Part shown: piece after piece, positions 37,071 to 45,350 of the stretch | Position numbering within the stretch: position 1 is the stretch's first letter | Layout of the letters: the number at the start of each line of letters is the position of its first letter | NCBI GenBank assembly: GCA_049340005.1 | Contig: JBMPIY010000004.1 | Direction: 5' to 3' (one strand) | DNA length: 64,000 nucleotides | From: CAXBDP01 sp963974465 | Lineage (GTDB): Bacteria > Bacteroidota > Bacteroidia > Cytophagales > Cyclobacteriaceae | Program-made: the position numbers and the translations under genes | The notes under the pieces: model-generated | The model's database searches: none | Told to the model about the DNA's origin: nothing | What the model saw: only the letters and a program-made list of their open reading frames with translations

Positions 37071-38711
37071 TTATTTTTTGGCCAATACGCCTGCTTCTTC
37101 AAACAAGGTAAGACCAATCTTATAAACTTCATCCATGTTATTGATAATTGGGTAGAAACCCGCATCACCATAGATATTTTTGGCGATAAAGGCCTTTAAA
37201 TAACCCGCTATCTTGTTTCTCGATTTATCGAAATCGCTTTGGCTAAACTCCACATTCTGCTTATTTGCCATTTGCAATAGCCTGTTCATCAGGTTCACAT
37301 CTACTTTGAAATTTCGATCGAATTCACGGAATTCCATGTTTTTAAGTGCCGCACCTCTTTCGTCTACCACTTCAAGTGCTAGCTCGCGCATCACTTGTGA
37401 AGCGATAAGCCTATTGAGGTAAGCAGAATTTTGGCTGGTATCTAATGGCACAAAATGATCGGGCAATATGCCGCCACCGCCATATACCGGACGGCCACTC
37501 AGCGTTTCGAATTTTGGTTTGCCTTCGAACAGCGTGGTGTCGCTTTGGAAAAACTCTCCGTTGGACAAGCGATTGGCGATATCCTGGCTGTAAGCTGCGC
37601 GGCCATTTTCGTAGGAGCGCTGAATACTCCTCCCGCTCGGCGTGTAATATCGAGCGATGGTAAGTCGTAGCTCCGATTGATCGGCCAGTTTGATTGGGCG
37701 CTGTACGAGGCCTTTCCCAAACGATCTTCTACCTACAATCAATCCACGGTCATTATCTTGTATCGCTCCCGCCAATATTTCCGAAGCCGATGCCGAATAT
37801 TCATCTACCAACAATACGAGCGGCCCTTCCTCGAACAAGCCATCTTTTATGGCATACGTATCTTTATCAAACATTTCCAGCTTTCCTTTTTGCGATACGA
37901 TCAACATGGAGTTACCGAGCAATTCATCGGCGATGGCTTCGGCAGCACTTACATAGCCACCCGGATTTCCTTGCAAGTCCACCATCAGTTTGGTCATGCC
38001 GCGCGATTTCAAATCTGCCAGAGCAATTCTAAACTCCTCGCTGGTAGCTGCACCGAATGTGCTTATTTTGACATAGCCAATTTCGTCATTTACCATGTAG
38101 TGCACATCTACCGATTTCTGCGGGATTTTATCTCTTTGGATCGTTACGCTTAGCAATTCAGGTTCGTTTTTGCGCAGCAGACCCACATACACCGATGAGC
38201 CTCTTGGGCCACGTAGGGTTTCTACTATCTTTTGATTAGAATAATTTGCCCCGGCAATGGTATCGTCATCTACGGTAATAATTTTGTCGCCGAGCAAAAC
38301 GCCGGCTTTTTCGGATGGACCATTGGGAACCACGCCCATGATGGTGAGCGTATCTCGAATCATATTAAACTCCACTCCTATTCCATCGAATGTGCCTTGG
38401 AGGTTTGCCGTGGCCAGTTCAGCATTTTTGGGCGGGAGGTAGGATGAGTGCGGATCCAGATTTTGCAATAATCCGCTAATGGCTTTTTCTACCAAATCAT
38501 CGGTGTTTACCGAATCCACATATTCGCGGTCGAGATAGAAAAGGACTTCACGCAGTTTGAGCGTGTTTTTCATCACCGTTTCGGTAGAGTCGAGTTTGGG
38601 TTTGCTGAATTGGGCTCCTATTATAATCCCGGCTGCCAGTGCCAAGCCGACAAACAGCGGGAGGTTAATTGCGGTCTTCGTATTTTTAGTTTCGCTCACT
38701 TCGTTTTTCAA
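37071..38711 (-). CDS. S41-family C-terminal processing peptidase (CtpA-like)
   Basis: 546 residues with an uncleaved or cleaved N-terminal hydrophobic segment (INLPLFVGLALAAGIIIG). A PDZ domain (about 85-170, GVEFNMIRDTLTIMGVVPNGPSEKAG) precedes the catalytic core. The core has VDLQGNPGGYVSAAEAIA, the nucleophile region DEYSASASEILAGAIQD and the lysine in GRRSFGKGLVQ. It cuts C-terminal regions of envelope proteins in the periplasm. The gene carries three GCGGGAGG octamers (37629, 38432, 38657). Confidence 0.95.
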   Translation of the reverse strand: MKNEVSETKNTKTAINLPLFVGLALAAGIIIGAQFSKPKLDSTETVMKNTLKLREVLFYLDREYVDSVNTDDLVEKAISGLLQNLDPHSSYLPPKNAELATANLQGTFDGIGVEFNMIRDTLTIMGVVPNGPSEKAGVLLGDKIITVDDDTIAGANYSNQKIVETLRGPRGSSVYVGLLRKNEPELLSVTIQRDKIPQKSVDVHYMVNDEIGYVKISTFGAATSEEFRIALADLKSRGMTKLMVDLQGNPGGYVSAAEAIADELLGNSMLIVSQKGKLEMFDKDTYAIKDGLFEEGPLVLLVDEYSASASEILAGAIQDNDRGLIVGRRSFGKGLVQRPIKLADQSELRLTIARYYTPSGRSIQRSYENGRAAYSQDIANRLSNGEFFQSDTTLFEGKPKFETLSGRPVYGGGGILPDHFVPLDTSQNSAYLNRLIASQVMRELALEVVDERGAALKNMEFREFDRNFKVDVNLMNRLLQMANKQNVEFSQSDFDKSRNKIAGYLKAFIAKNIYGDAGFYPIINNMDEVYKIGLTLFEEAGVLAKK

Positions 38712-39057
38712 AAATTAGCTTCAAGATATAATATTGCCGTAAAAATGGAAAAGGTTGGGATGGTTGCTATAAACGCATTCCTCCCGCTTTTCGTTTGCTT
38801 GCGGCCAAGCTCTATGGCCTACAAATACTTAGGTATAGTACCACATTTCAAATTTATTGTTTAATTCTCGTAATAATTTCATTTTGATGCTGATTGGGCA
38901 ATTTCACCCATCTGTGGTTTCAAGCAAAAATCGAACAGAATCTGAATAGCTTAGTTTTTCATCTACAATGATAAAAAATGCTCCATTGCACCGGGAAAAT
39001 TAGAAAACTATGACCAATGGCAGACTTTTTTGTGGATGTAATCTCTATCTTTGTTGA
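38712..39057. other. Divergent intergenic region
   Basis: 346 bases between the S41 protease gene (minus) and the hemerythrin-like gene (plus). It holds the promoters of both and a GCGGGAGG octamer at 38780. A TATCTTTG box (39046-39053) matches TAnnTTTG but ends only four bases before the ATG at 39058, so a leaderless message is possible. No other structure is seen. Confidence 0.45.
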
Positions 39058-39822
39058 ATGGAAAATAATTCTTTCCCTTTAGGACAGCGCAAGATCAACG
39101 ACTTAGTCAACGAAAACTATGTCTATGCCTCTGTGCTCTACTATTTTGGGGTGGGATTTTACGATTACGAAGACAAAACTCTGCGGGAGGTTTGCGATGC
39201 GCATGGCCTCAAGCTCGACCAAGTGGTGCAAAGCTTGGAAAATGTGACCAAAAAAGGGGAGGAATTCGATCTCTTTTTGCTGTCGTATCCTGTGCCATTG
39301 GTGATTGAGTATTTGAAACACACGCACCATGTTTTTGTCAAGAAAAAGCTTCCATTTATTGCGCAGCTGATCAACCATATTCAAGATAAGGATAAGCAAA
39401 TGCAGGCCTTGATTGAAGACCTGAAGTTTGTATTTCCGCTTTTTGTGGAGGATTTTATCCATCATATTTACAAAGAAGAGGATACTTTCTTCACCTATAT
39501 TATGGAGCTGGATACAGCGCTTAAGGGCAATTACAATCCCGGCAAACTCTTTTTCAATCTCAACAAGCACTCATTGCAGCGCTATGCCATCGAGCACGAT
39601 GTGCATGACGATGAGATGGAAGGCATCCGCAATATTACCAACAATTACCAGCTGACGGACGATATGAGTTTGGAGCTGCGCGTATTGTATAGCGAGCTGC
39701 AGCACTTCGAGCAAATGCTGATAGTGCATGCCAAAGTGGAAAATGAAATCCTCTTTCCCAAGGCGTTGGAACTGGAACGACGTGCGCAACGCATGCTCGA
39801 TGACCGCGTGAAACTCAACTAA
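39058..39822 (+). CDS. Hemerythrin-like protein related to RIC/ScdA (YtfE)
   Basis: 254 residues. The N-terminal 60 residues resemble the ScdA_N-type domain but lack its di-cysteine motif. The hemerythrin-like helical bundle runs from about 85 to 250. Candidate di-iron ligands are in EYLKHTHHVF, FVEDFIHHIYKEED, EHDVHDDEM and QMLIVHAKVENEILF. RIC proteins repair iron-sulfur clusters after nitrosative or oxidative stress. It sits just before ruvX with one base between them, so it is probably cotranscribed with ruvX-def. Confidence 0.82.
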   Translation: MENNSFPLGQRKINDLVNENYVYASVLYYFGVGFYDYEDKTLREVCDAHGLKLDQVVQSLENVTKKGEEFDLFLLSYPVPLVIEYLKHTHHVFVKKKLPFIAQLINHIQDKDKQMQALIEDLKFVFPLFVEDFIHHIYKEEDTFFTYIMELDTALKGNYNPGKLFFNLNKHSLQRYAIEHDVHDDEMEGIRNITNNYQLTDDMSLELRVLYSELQHFEQMLIVHAKVENEILFPKALELERRAQRMLDDRVKLN

Positions 39823-39823
39823 G

Positions 39824-40243
39824 ATGGGCAGATTGATGGCGATAGACTATGGTCTGAAAAGGGTAGGTATTGCCGTGACCGATCCATTGCAAATAATAGC
39901 CAGTCCGCTAGAAACCGTGCTCAGCAAGGATATTTTCACTTTTTTGAAAAAATACACTGCTACGGAGCAGGTGGATAAATTGGTGATTGGAAAAGCCATC
40001 GATTTGATGGGAAGAGATACGGATAGTACAGTGCCGGTGCAGAAATTTGTGGAGGAACTCGAAAAGCAGTTTCCGGGTTTGGCTTACGAATGGCACGACG
40101 AGCGCTATACCAGCAAAATGGCTATGCAAGCGATGATAGCGGGAGGAATGAGCAAGGCCAATAGACGAATTAAAGGAAATGTAGATAAAGTAAGCGCTGC
40201 GATTATATTGCAGTCTTACATGGAATCGAAAAGTAACTTATGA
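39824..40243 (+). CDS. ruvX: Putative Holliday junction resolvase RuvX (YqgF)
   Basis: 139 residues of the RNase H-like YqgF fold: AIDYGLKRVGIAVTDP at the N-terminus with the catalytic Asp, LVIGKAIDLMGRD, the Glu of EWHDERYTS and the final Asp in DKVSAAIILQSYM. YqgF processes pre-16S rRNA in characterised bacteria; a Holliday junction resolvase role was proposed earlier. The stop overlaps the def start as ATGA. A GCGGGAGG octamer lies at 40139. Confidence 0.95.
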   Translation: MGRLMAIDYGLKRVGIAVTDPLQIIASPLETVLSKDIFTFLKKYTATEQVDKLVIGKAIDLMGRDTDSTVPVQKFVEELEKQFPGLAYEWHDERYTSKMAMQAMIAGGMSKANRRIKGNVDKVSAAIILQSYMESKSNL

Positions 40244-40791
40244 TATTACCGATAGTAGCTTACGGCGACCCAGTTTTGAAGAAACTTGCGCAGGATATTC
40301 CGCAAGATAGCGCCGATTTGAAAAGCCTGATTGCAAATATGTTTGAAACGATGGAGCGTGCTCAAGGTGTTGGTTTGGCAGCTCCGCAAGTGGGCGAAGG
40401 AGTACGCCTGTTCGTAATCGATAGCACGCCTATGGTCGAGGACGAAGATGAATCGCCCATCCGCAAAGCCTTTATCAACCCCGTATTACTCGATGAGTTT
40501 GGCGATGAATGGGGCATGGAAGAAGGCTGCTTGAGCATCCCCGGCATCCGTGCGGATATTTACAGACCCGAGAAAGTGGGCATCAAATACTACGATGAAA
40601 ACTGGCAAGAGGTAACTGAAGAACTGAGCGGCTATGCAGCCCGCATATTCCAGCACGAATACGATCACCTAGAAGGAATCCTCTTTACCGACTACCTAAG
40701 CGGCCTCAAAAAACGCCTACTCAAAACCAAGCTTATGGACATCACCAAAGGCAAAGTAGATGTGGACTATAGAATGCGCTTTATCAAATAA
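40240..40791 (+). CDS. def: Peptide deformylase
   Basis: 183 residues. It removes the N-formyl group from nascent proteins using a divalent metal. All three motifs are present: GVGLAAPQ (residues 43-50), EGCLSIP with metal ligand Cys97, and HEYDHLEG with ligands His139 and His143 and catalytic Glu140. It overlaps ruvX by four bases and is followed by a strong terminator, closing the operon. Confidence 0.97.
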   Translation: MILPIVAYGDPVLKKLAQDIPQDSADLKSLIANMFETMERAQGVGLAAPQVGEGVRLFVIDSTPMVEDEDESPIRKAFINPVLLDEFGDEWGMEEGCLSIPGIRADIYRPEKVGIKYYDENWQEVTEELSGYAARIFQHEYDHLEGILFTDYLSGLKKRLLKTKLMDITKGKVDVDYRMRFIK

Positions 40792-40816
40792 GCTTTCCAC
40801 ATTTCAGACAATATTC

Positions 40817-40844
40817 AAAAGAGCCGTTAGGGCTCTTTTTTTTT
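40817..40844 (+). terminator. Intrinsic terminator after def
   Basis: AAAAGAGCC, a short GTTA loop and GGCTCTTTT form a stem, followed by an uninterrupted T run (about nine). It is placed 26 bases after the def stop codon and ends the hemerythrin-like/ruvX/def operon. Confidence 0.92.
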
Positions 40845-40983
40845 GGTTTGGGGTGGGGTGGATTGGGTAATTTGGAAGATTACCATAGCTTTATAAGCAA
40901 ACGATGAAAAAAATTAATAATAGCCATGCTGGGATGATGGAATTAAACGGATTAGTTTCGTTAATACTTCTAAATTGGAGGGA

Positions 40984-41003
40984 TTAACGCATTCATGCGT
41001 TAA
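40984..41003. promoter_or_regulatory. 20-bp palindrome upstream of the 41031 gene
   Basis: TTAACGCAT, a two-base centre (TC) and ATGCGTTAA form a perfect inverted repeat 27 bases before the ATG at 41031. A TAATTTTG box (41019-41026) follows, matching TAnnTTTG. The position suggests an operator, but no local repressor gene is visible. Confidence 0.45.
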
Positions 41004-41030
41004 TGAAGATATTAGTGGTAATTTTGAAAA

Positions 41031-41786
41031 ATGAGATCCATCCACAAAATAAATAGGAACGACACATTAAACTCTCTAAAATATTTAGTGAGACAATTAT
41101 ATGCTTTGCCGATTTTGTTAATTATTTCAATTCCTTTTGCTCATTACATAAAGGGTATGGACTGGGAAACTTCAAAGGAATTAGCTCCACTTTTTGCAAT
41201 TATTGCAATTATTGTTTTCGAAGTGGTTCCTACTGCAATAATGCACTTAACGCACTATATTTCTAATAAAGACTTAATTGTTGAAATAGATAGAATTGAA
41301 CAGACAATAACTTTTAAAAAGGATAAAGTCTATTCTTTTCATTTTAATGAATTGATGGTTGAATTACATACTCCAATTTACCACAAAAATAAAGTAGACA
41401 ATATGAAGCGTTGGGTAACCCCTTGGTCTAACTATTCTTACCTTAAGGTGATTTCTAAGGATAATAAAGAATTTAATATTAGTTCTACATTAATAAGAAC
41501 AGAAGAATTTCCTTTAGAAGTAGAAAAAACTTGGTTTTCAATATGGCCTTCAATCCATAAATGGTTCGTTGACCGACAGGCTATTATTAATGCTGAAATT
41601 GAGTCAAGAAGGGAAAAATTAAAAGTATGGAAAGAAAAATTCTCTGCTTTGAGCTTGAAGGAAATTGAAATTAAACTTGCTGATGCCAATAGGTTAAATG
41701 AATACCCAAGAATTGCTTTAATTGAACTGAAAAATGAAAAAAAAACCACTAAAATCACCAAAGAGCAAGAGGGCGGAAAGTACTAA
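41031..41786 (+). CDS. Unknown two-TM protein with PH-like region
   Basis: 251 residues. Two hydrophobic segments (YALPILLIISIPFAHY and LFAIIAIIVFEVVPTAIMHL) precede a beta-rich region of about 85 residues (IVEIDRIEQTITFKKDKVYSFHFNELM...) that looks like a bacterial PH domain. A charged helical tail (residues 185-251) follows and ends in a Lys-rich stretch. I do not recognise the family. It opens the accessory zone between the def terminator and the repeat blocks. Codon use is more A+T-rich than ruvX and def. Confidence 0.65.
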   Translation: MRSIHKINRNDTLNSLKYLVRQLYALPILLIISIPFAHYIKGMDWETSKELAPLFAIIAIIVFEVVPTAIMHLTHYISNKDLIVEIDRIEQTITFKKDKVYSFHFNELMVELHTPIYHKNKVDNMKRWVTPWSNYSYLKVISKDNKEFNISSTLIRTEEFPLEVEKTWFSIWPSIHKWFVDRQAIINAEIESRREKLKVWKEKFSALSLKEIEIKLADANRLNEYPRIALIELKNEKKTTKITKEQEGGKY

Positions 41787-41900
41787 ATTGAAAGTGATTA
41801 CTTTTAATTTACTTTGGTTGTGGCGGACAGTGAATCGGGTTTTAATGCCCGCCTGCTCTTAGCCCTGACCGTTGGCTACAAGACGAAATTAAGTTACTAC

Positions 41901-42341
41901 ATGAGAAATAAAGAATACTATAAAAAAATATACAACCTTAATTCTTGGAAAGGAATACATGTTGGACAACTTGCTTATACAAGGAATTTAGTAATTATAC
42001 TAGCGACAGCTTCGCTAGGGTTTTCGCTGACTCTACTTTTTGACAAAAAATTAACTGACTGCGAACAACTTATAGCAACTAAAACAACTTGTGGACTTCT
42101 TTTAGCCTCAGTCTTTTGTGGACTCCTAATTGCCATCTTGGAATCTGAGAACTACAGATTAAAATATAAAATTGGGAGAAAGATTGAAAGTTGTCATGAG
42201 CAATTTGAAAACCTTCCCACGGAAATTGAAAGACTTCAAAACAAGTGTACATCATTAGAATCCAAAAATCGAATTCTCAACTATGTACAGTTGATCTTGT
42301 TTTTCACAGCAATGATAATATTGACAATAACTTTTATGTAA
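41901..42341 (+). CDS. Unknown three-TM protein with coiled coil
   Basis: 146 residues from ATG 41901. An N-terminal soluble start (MRNKEYYKKIYNL) leads to two transmembrane helices (NLVIILATASLGFSLTLLF and TCGLLLASVFCGLLIAIL). A coiled-coil stretch (ENLPTEIERLQNKCTSLESKNRI) and a final helix (YVQLILFFTAMIILTITFM) follow. The layout recalls small membrane effectors with a coiled coil, for example the SLATT type, without a firm match. Preceding DNA (41800-41900) contains CGGGTTTTAATGCCCG and GACCGTTGGCTAC, often seen before mobile accessory genes. Confidence 0.6.
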   Translation: MRNKEYYKKIYNLNSWKGIHVGQLAYTRNLVIILATASLGFSLTLLFDKKLTDCEQLIATKTTCGLLLASVFCGLLIAILESENYRLKYKIGRKIESCHEQFENLPTEIERLQNKCTSLESKNRILNYVQLILFFTAMIILTITFM

Positions 42342-42380
42342 TTTTTTTAAGTTGACAACTCCTTCTGACTTGAATTACTA

Positions 42381-42585
42381 TGAAATCCCTTAATCCGTTT
42401 AATCCGTGATTCAGACGATTGTGTGGGAGGCCCACCTACGGTCGGTAAAATTGATTTGTGCTTCTCCATTATCCCACGGTTAAAACCATGGGCTATGGAT
42501 ATATCGCTCCTGTGGAGCTGAGGAATTTGTAAACCTACTTTAGGATTTCATCTCAAATTTGTCAACCTATTTCAGGACGTGACAA
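42381..42585 (+). repeat. R2 structured repeat, copy 1
   Basis: The unit reads AATCCCTTAATCCGTTTAATCC, GTGATTCAGACGATTG, TGGGAGGCCCACCTACGGTC, ATTATCCCACGGTTAAAACC, ATGGGCTATGGATATATCGC, TCCTGTGGAGCTGAGGAATT, TTAGGATTTCATCTC. Internal hairpins: CCCACGGTT/AACCATGGG and GCTCC/GGAGC. The same modules recur at 44.7-45.1 and 46.8-47.7 kb. Confidence 0.85.
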
Positions 42586-42621
42586 CTTGATTAATCATCT
42601 AATCCTGTAATCCTAAAAATC

Positions 42622-42790
42622 CTAATTCTGACAATTGCAGCGAAAGTTTGCGGTGATTGAATTGATATGTTTCTTACATCAACCTGAGGAAAATCTCTTT
42701 CTCGGCCAGCAAAGAAATTAGGGTTTATTAAAAGGATTAGGGAGGAAATTGATAAATTGAGTTTGGCTAATCAAGACCTCGGGCTTTATT
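42622..42790 (+). repeat. R3 repeat, copy 1, upstream of the nuclease gene
   Basis: Blocks GACAATTGCAGCGAAAGTTT, TGTTTCTTACATCAACCTGA and GAGGAAAATCTCTTTCTCGG recur at about 45130-45300 and 46270-46400. It ends just before the nuclease candidate, while the second copy ends just before the WG-repeat gene. R2 and R3 are thus next to each other in the same order in front of both genes. Confidence 0.8.
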
Positions 42791-42837
42791 TAGCTCAAAT
42801 TTGAGATTTTTTTTTGAATGTTAGCCAGAAGAAAAAA

Positions 42838-43821
42838 ATGATAGAAATAAAAAGAAAAGACAAACCGCAATTAGATGTGACCCATGAGTTGCGAATAAAC
42901 GGAGTGTTAATTGATGAATGCGATGTAAGAGAATTTAAAGGGAAACTTATAGCAGATGGAAATGGCTTGAAAACGAAGGATTTTTATGAAATCAATTCAG
43001 TAAATTTTCCTGAAAATCTAATTTTAGATTTTCAGGAAGAAGAAAAAATTAACGGAATAATTCCTTTCTCATCATTAGAAAGGTCAGATGACAAAATCAT
43101 TTTTGAATACTTTTTTACAGCGGATGACTTAACTGAAAATAAAGATAACAAATGGGCACCGTTAGCTTTTTATATAGCGTTAGAGAAAGAGTGTGAACAT
43201 CTTGATAATGTAGAAATTAAGAGATATGAAGTTCAAGAAGGATTAGCTTTTAACTCCAGTATGAAAATAAGAGTAATTTTTCAAATTGGGGATTTAATCG
43301 GGAAAAGCCTGAAGGAAAGTAAAATAATAGTTTTTAATACAATTAGGAGAGTCGAGATAAGCTTAGGCAATTTTAAGTGGCAAGATGCATTTCATAAAGA
43401 TGAAAAATTGTTTTCTACAGAATTGATTTTACCCCTCTTGAGGAAGATGAATTTTTCATTTGTACATTACAATCATGGAAAGAAAGAATATGGAAAGGAT
43501 TTCACTTTTAAAGAGATGGATAAATTCGGACAGATTAGAAATTATGGAATGCAAGTCAAAGCAGGAGATGTCTCAGGCAAAGTAAATTCTACAATTGATG
43601 AAATATTGGGTCAAATAACCGATGCTTTTTCTATGCCATTTTATGACGTAAATTCCAAAAGCCCTCAGTACATTTCTTCATTTGTTGTTGCAATTTCAGG
43701 AAAATTTACTGAAAACTCAAAGGAAAAAATAATGCATAAAATTAATAAAGGGTTAATCGGTTCAGTTTACTTTTTAGATAAAGAAATGATAATTGAACTA
43801 ATTGAAAAAAATTGGAAATAA
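42838..43821 (+). CDS. Putative PD-(D/E)XK nuclease, Mrr-like C-terminus, with novel N-terminal domain
   Basis: 327 residues from ATG 42838 (TTG 42814 would add eight). The N-terminal 175 residues are beta-rich and unrecognised. The C-terminal 140 residues show a restriction-endonuclease layout: ELILPLLRKMNF helix, HGKKEYGKDFTF with Asp221, then YGMQVKAG giving the Q-x-K strand (Gln239, Lys241). A helix DEILGQITDAF and VVAISGKFTENSKEKIMHK / VYFLDKEMIIELIE match the back half of Mrr-type domains. It would be a DNA-cleaving defence enzyme. Together with the HEPN gene 161 bp downstream it forms a candidate two-gene system. Confidence 0.6.
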   Translation: MIEIKRKDKPQLDVTHELRINGVLIDECDVREFKGKLIADGNGLKTKDFYEINSVNFPENLILDFQEEEKINGIIPFSSLERSDDKIIFEYFFTADDLTENKDNKWAPLAFYIALEKECEHLDNVEIKRYEVQEGLAFNSSMKIRVIFQIGDLIGKSLKESKIIVFNTIRRVEISLGNFKWQDAFHKDEKLFSTELILPLLRKMNFSFVHYNHGKKEYGKDFTFKEMDKFGQIRNYGMQVKAGDVSGKVNSTIDEILGQITDAFSMPFYDVNSKSPQYISSFVVAISGKFTENSKEKIMHKINKGLIGSVYFLDKEMIIELIEKNWK

Positions 43822-43982
43822 AATACTGCACCTAGTCGAAAATAGATATACCATAAGCGATAGGCATACGGCGACCCTTTTTCACCTAAGAAATTTTGAC
43901 GTAGGTGGAATAAATTGCTCTGAAATCTCATGTTACGCATATACTTTTCCGTTATGGAACCTTTTAAAAGACAACAAACAAA

Positions 43983-44546
43983 ATGACTGAACATTCAAAG
44001 GAATTCAAAGATAAAGAAGAGTTTAGAAAAGCAAGTCTTGCATTGAATGAATATCAAAGAAGACATAATATAATACGGAAGGACTACGAACTCCTATTAG
44101 AAATTACCGAGACTTTCAAAGGAGATAACCAAAAATTCAATACACAATTCAGAGCGGCTTTAAAAGGCTTTTTTTCATTAGTTGAATCTGACATCTTTGG
44201 TTTAAATCAAATTGACTCATATGAAGGATATTCTGATAAAGATTCATTTGAAGACAAGTTCAAGAAAACTCTTAAACAAATATGTAAAACTTGGAACAAA
44301 GAAGAAATCATTCAAAAATATCTTGACTCAAAATATAAATACATAAAAATTATCAAGATAAAGAGAGATAAATTAATCCACCCAAAATCTATCGCCGATA
44401 TCATAATTGCAACAGATGAAGAATTTCAAGAACTTAAAATTGTATTTGATGACTATGTTAAAATGCTACATTCAATTATGAATAACTTTTTCATAAGGGT
44501 AAACATAAAAGATATCTATGAGTTAGAAGATATCTTTAAACAATAA
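43983..44546 (+). CDS. Putative HEPN-domain protein (Rx4H)
   Basis: 187 residues, all alpha, no signal peptide or TM. The helix QFRAALKGFFSLVESDIFGL resembles the first core helix of HEPN domains. The later KIKRDKLIHPKS carries Arg128 and His133 with four residues between, the Rx4H catalytic motif of HEPN ribonucleases. A central charged region (residues 75-125) is unusual. HEPN proteins often act as toxins or RNA-cutting effectors in phage defence. The intervening 161 bp contain CACCTA/TAGGTG, which can form a hairpin. Confidence 0.6.
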   Translation: MTEHSKEFKDKEEFRKASLALNEYQRRHNIIRKDYELLLEITETFKGDNQKFNTQFRAALKGFFSLVESDIFGLNQIDSYEGYSDKDSFEDKFKKTLKQICKTWNKEEIIQKYLDSKYKYIKIIKIKRDKLIHPKSIADIIIATDEEFQELKIVFDDYVKMLHSIMNNFFIRVNIKDIYELEDIFKQ

Positions 44547-44566
44547 TTTTTTAATGAAAATCCGCA

Positions 44567-44627
44567 TACTGTTCCCCATTTACAATGTCGAACTACCACT
44601 AAAGAGGATTTGAAATCCGACGATACC
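44567..44627 (-). repeat. R1 tail, inverted copy D
   Basis: The plus strand reads CTGTTCCCCATTTACAATG, TCGAACTACC and GAGGATTTGAAATCCGAC, the reverse complement of the last 55 bases of R1. It begins 20 bases after the HEPN stop codon and runs directly into R2 modules. The same R1-R2 junction recurs at 46739-46770. Confidence 0.75.
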
Positions 44628-44681
44628 ACCCGCCGCAGCAAAATAATTAGCAGTAACATTATAATAGCCAACATTATCAGG

Positions 44682-45086
44682 CCGCTCCTCTGGAGCTAAA
44701 TGTATTTTCGTATGGATAATGCTACAAACAGTCCGCTCCTTTGGAGCTGAGGAATTTGTAAATCTACTTTAGGATTTCATCTCAAATCTGTAAGCCTATT
44801 TTAGGACGAGAAAATCCGTGAAATCCCTTAATCCGTTTAATCCGTGATTCAGACGATTGCAGCGAAGGTGCAAATTGGATTGAATTTTTGAGCGTTAAGG
44901 TGTTGAGAGAGTCATTAATTTAATTTCGAAGCATATACCGACTGATTGTGCGGGAGGATGATTTGTGATTCGTCATTATCCCACGGTTGAAACCATGGGC
45001 TATGGATATATCGCTCCGCTGGAGCTGAGGAATTTGTAAATCTACTTTAGGATTTCATCTCAAATCGGTAAACCTTTTTTAGGACT
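44682..45086 (+). repeat. R2 structured repeats, copies 2-3
   Basis: Two GCTCC..GGAGC hairpin modules (44682-44808) are followed by a full unit. The stretch from about 44818 to 45025 appears identical to 46915-47122, over 200 bases that include TTGAGCGTTAAGGTGTTGAG and GCGGGAGGATGATTTGTG. A GCGGGAGG octamer sits at 44950. Such identity suggests recent duplication or gene conversion. Confidence 0.85.
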
Positions 45087-45124
45087 AGATAAGAATTAAA
45101 ATCATACTAATCTTTTAATCAAAT

Positions 45125-45300
45125 AAATCATAGTTCTGACAGTTGCGCTGGAAGTTTGGAATGATTGTATTGAAATGTTTCTTACATCAATTCTGAGGGA
45201 AATCTCTTTCTAGATCAGAAAAGCAAATTAGGATTAGTTAAAAGGATTTGGAAACAAATTAATTGATAAATTCGACTTGGCAAATTATGAGATAGGCGCT
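45125..45300 (+). repeat. R3 repeat, copy 2, upstream of the WG-repeat gene
   Basis: Blocks GACAGTTGCGCTGGAAGTTT, TGTTTCTTACATCAATTCTG, GAGGGAAATCTCTTTCTAG and GATAAATTCGACTTGGC align with copy 1 over about 160 bases. It ends 50 bases before the WG-repeat ATG. Confidence 0.8.
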
Positions 45301-45350
45301 AGAATTTATTGAGGAATGAAGGATGCTCAGGCTGGTCAAAATGTAAAATT

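Larger units (their letters stand above)
37629..40146. other. Cluster of six GCGGGAGG octamers
   Basis: Exact copies lie at 37629 (minus), 38432 (plus), 38657 (plus), 38780 (minus), 39183 (plus) and 40139 (plus). They fall in three different genes and one intergenic gap, in more than one reading frame. This is the densest group in the window of an octamer repeated 24 times in total. A Chi-like recombination hotspot motif is the favoured explanation. Confidence 0.7.

Noticed and set aside
37677..38153. 158-codon plus-strand ORF
   Set aside because: It is fully antisense to the S41 peptidase gene, which has a complete conserved core. Its product has no domain character.
41830..41890. Possible integron attC site (CGGGTTTTAATGCCCG, GACCGTTGGCTAC)
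   Set aside because: There is a short hairpin but no proper GTTRRRY/RYYYAAC pair and no integrase in the window. It is mentioned only as cassette-like sequence.
43802..43990. Small ORFs between the nuclease and HEPN genes, on both strands
   Set aside because: They overlap both gene ends and lack conserved character. The 161-base spacer is better read as leader or hairpin sequence.
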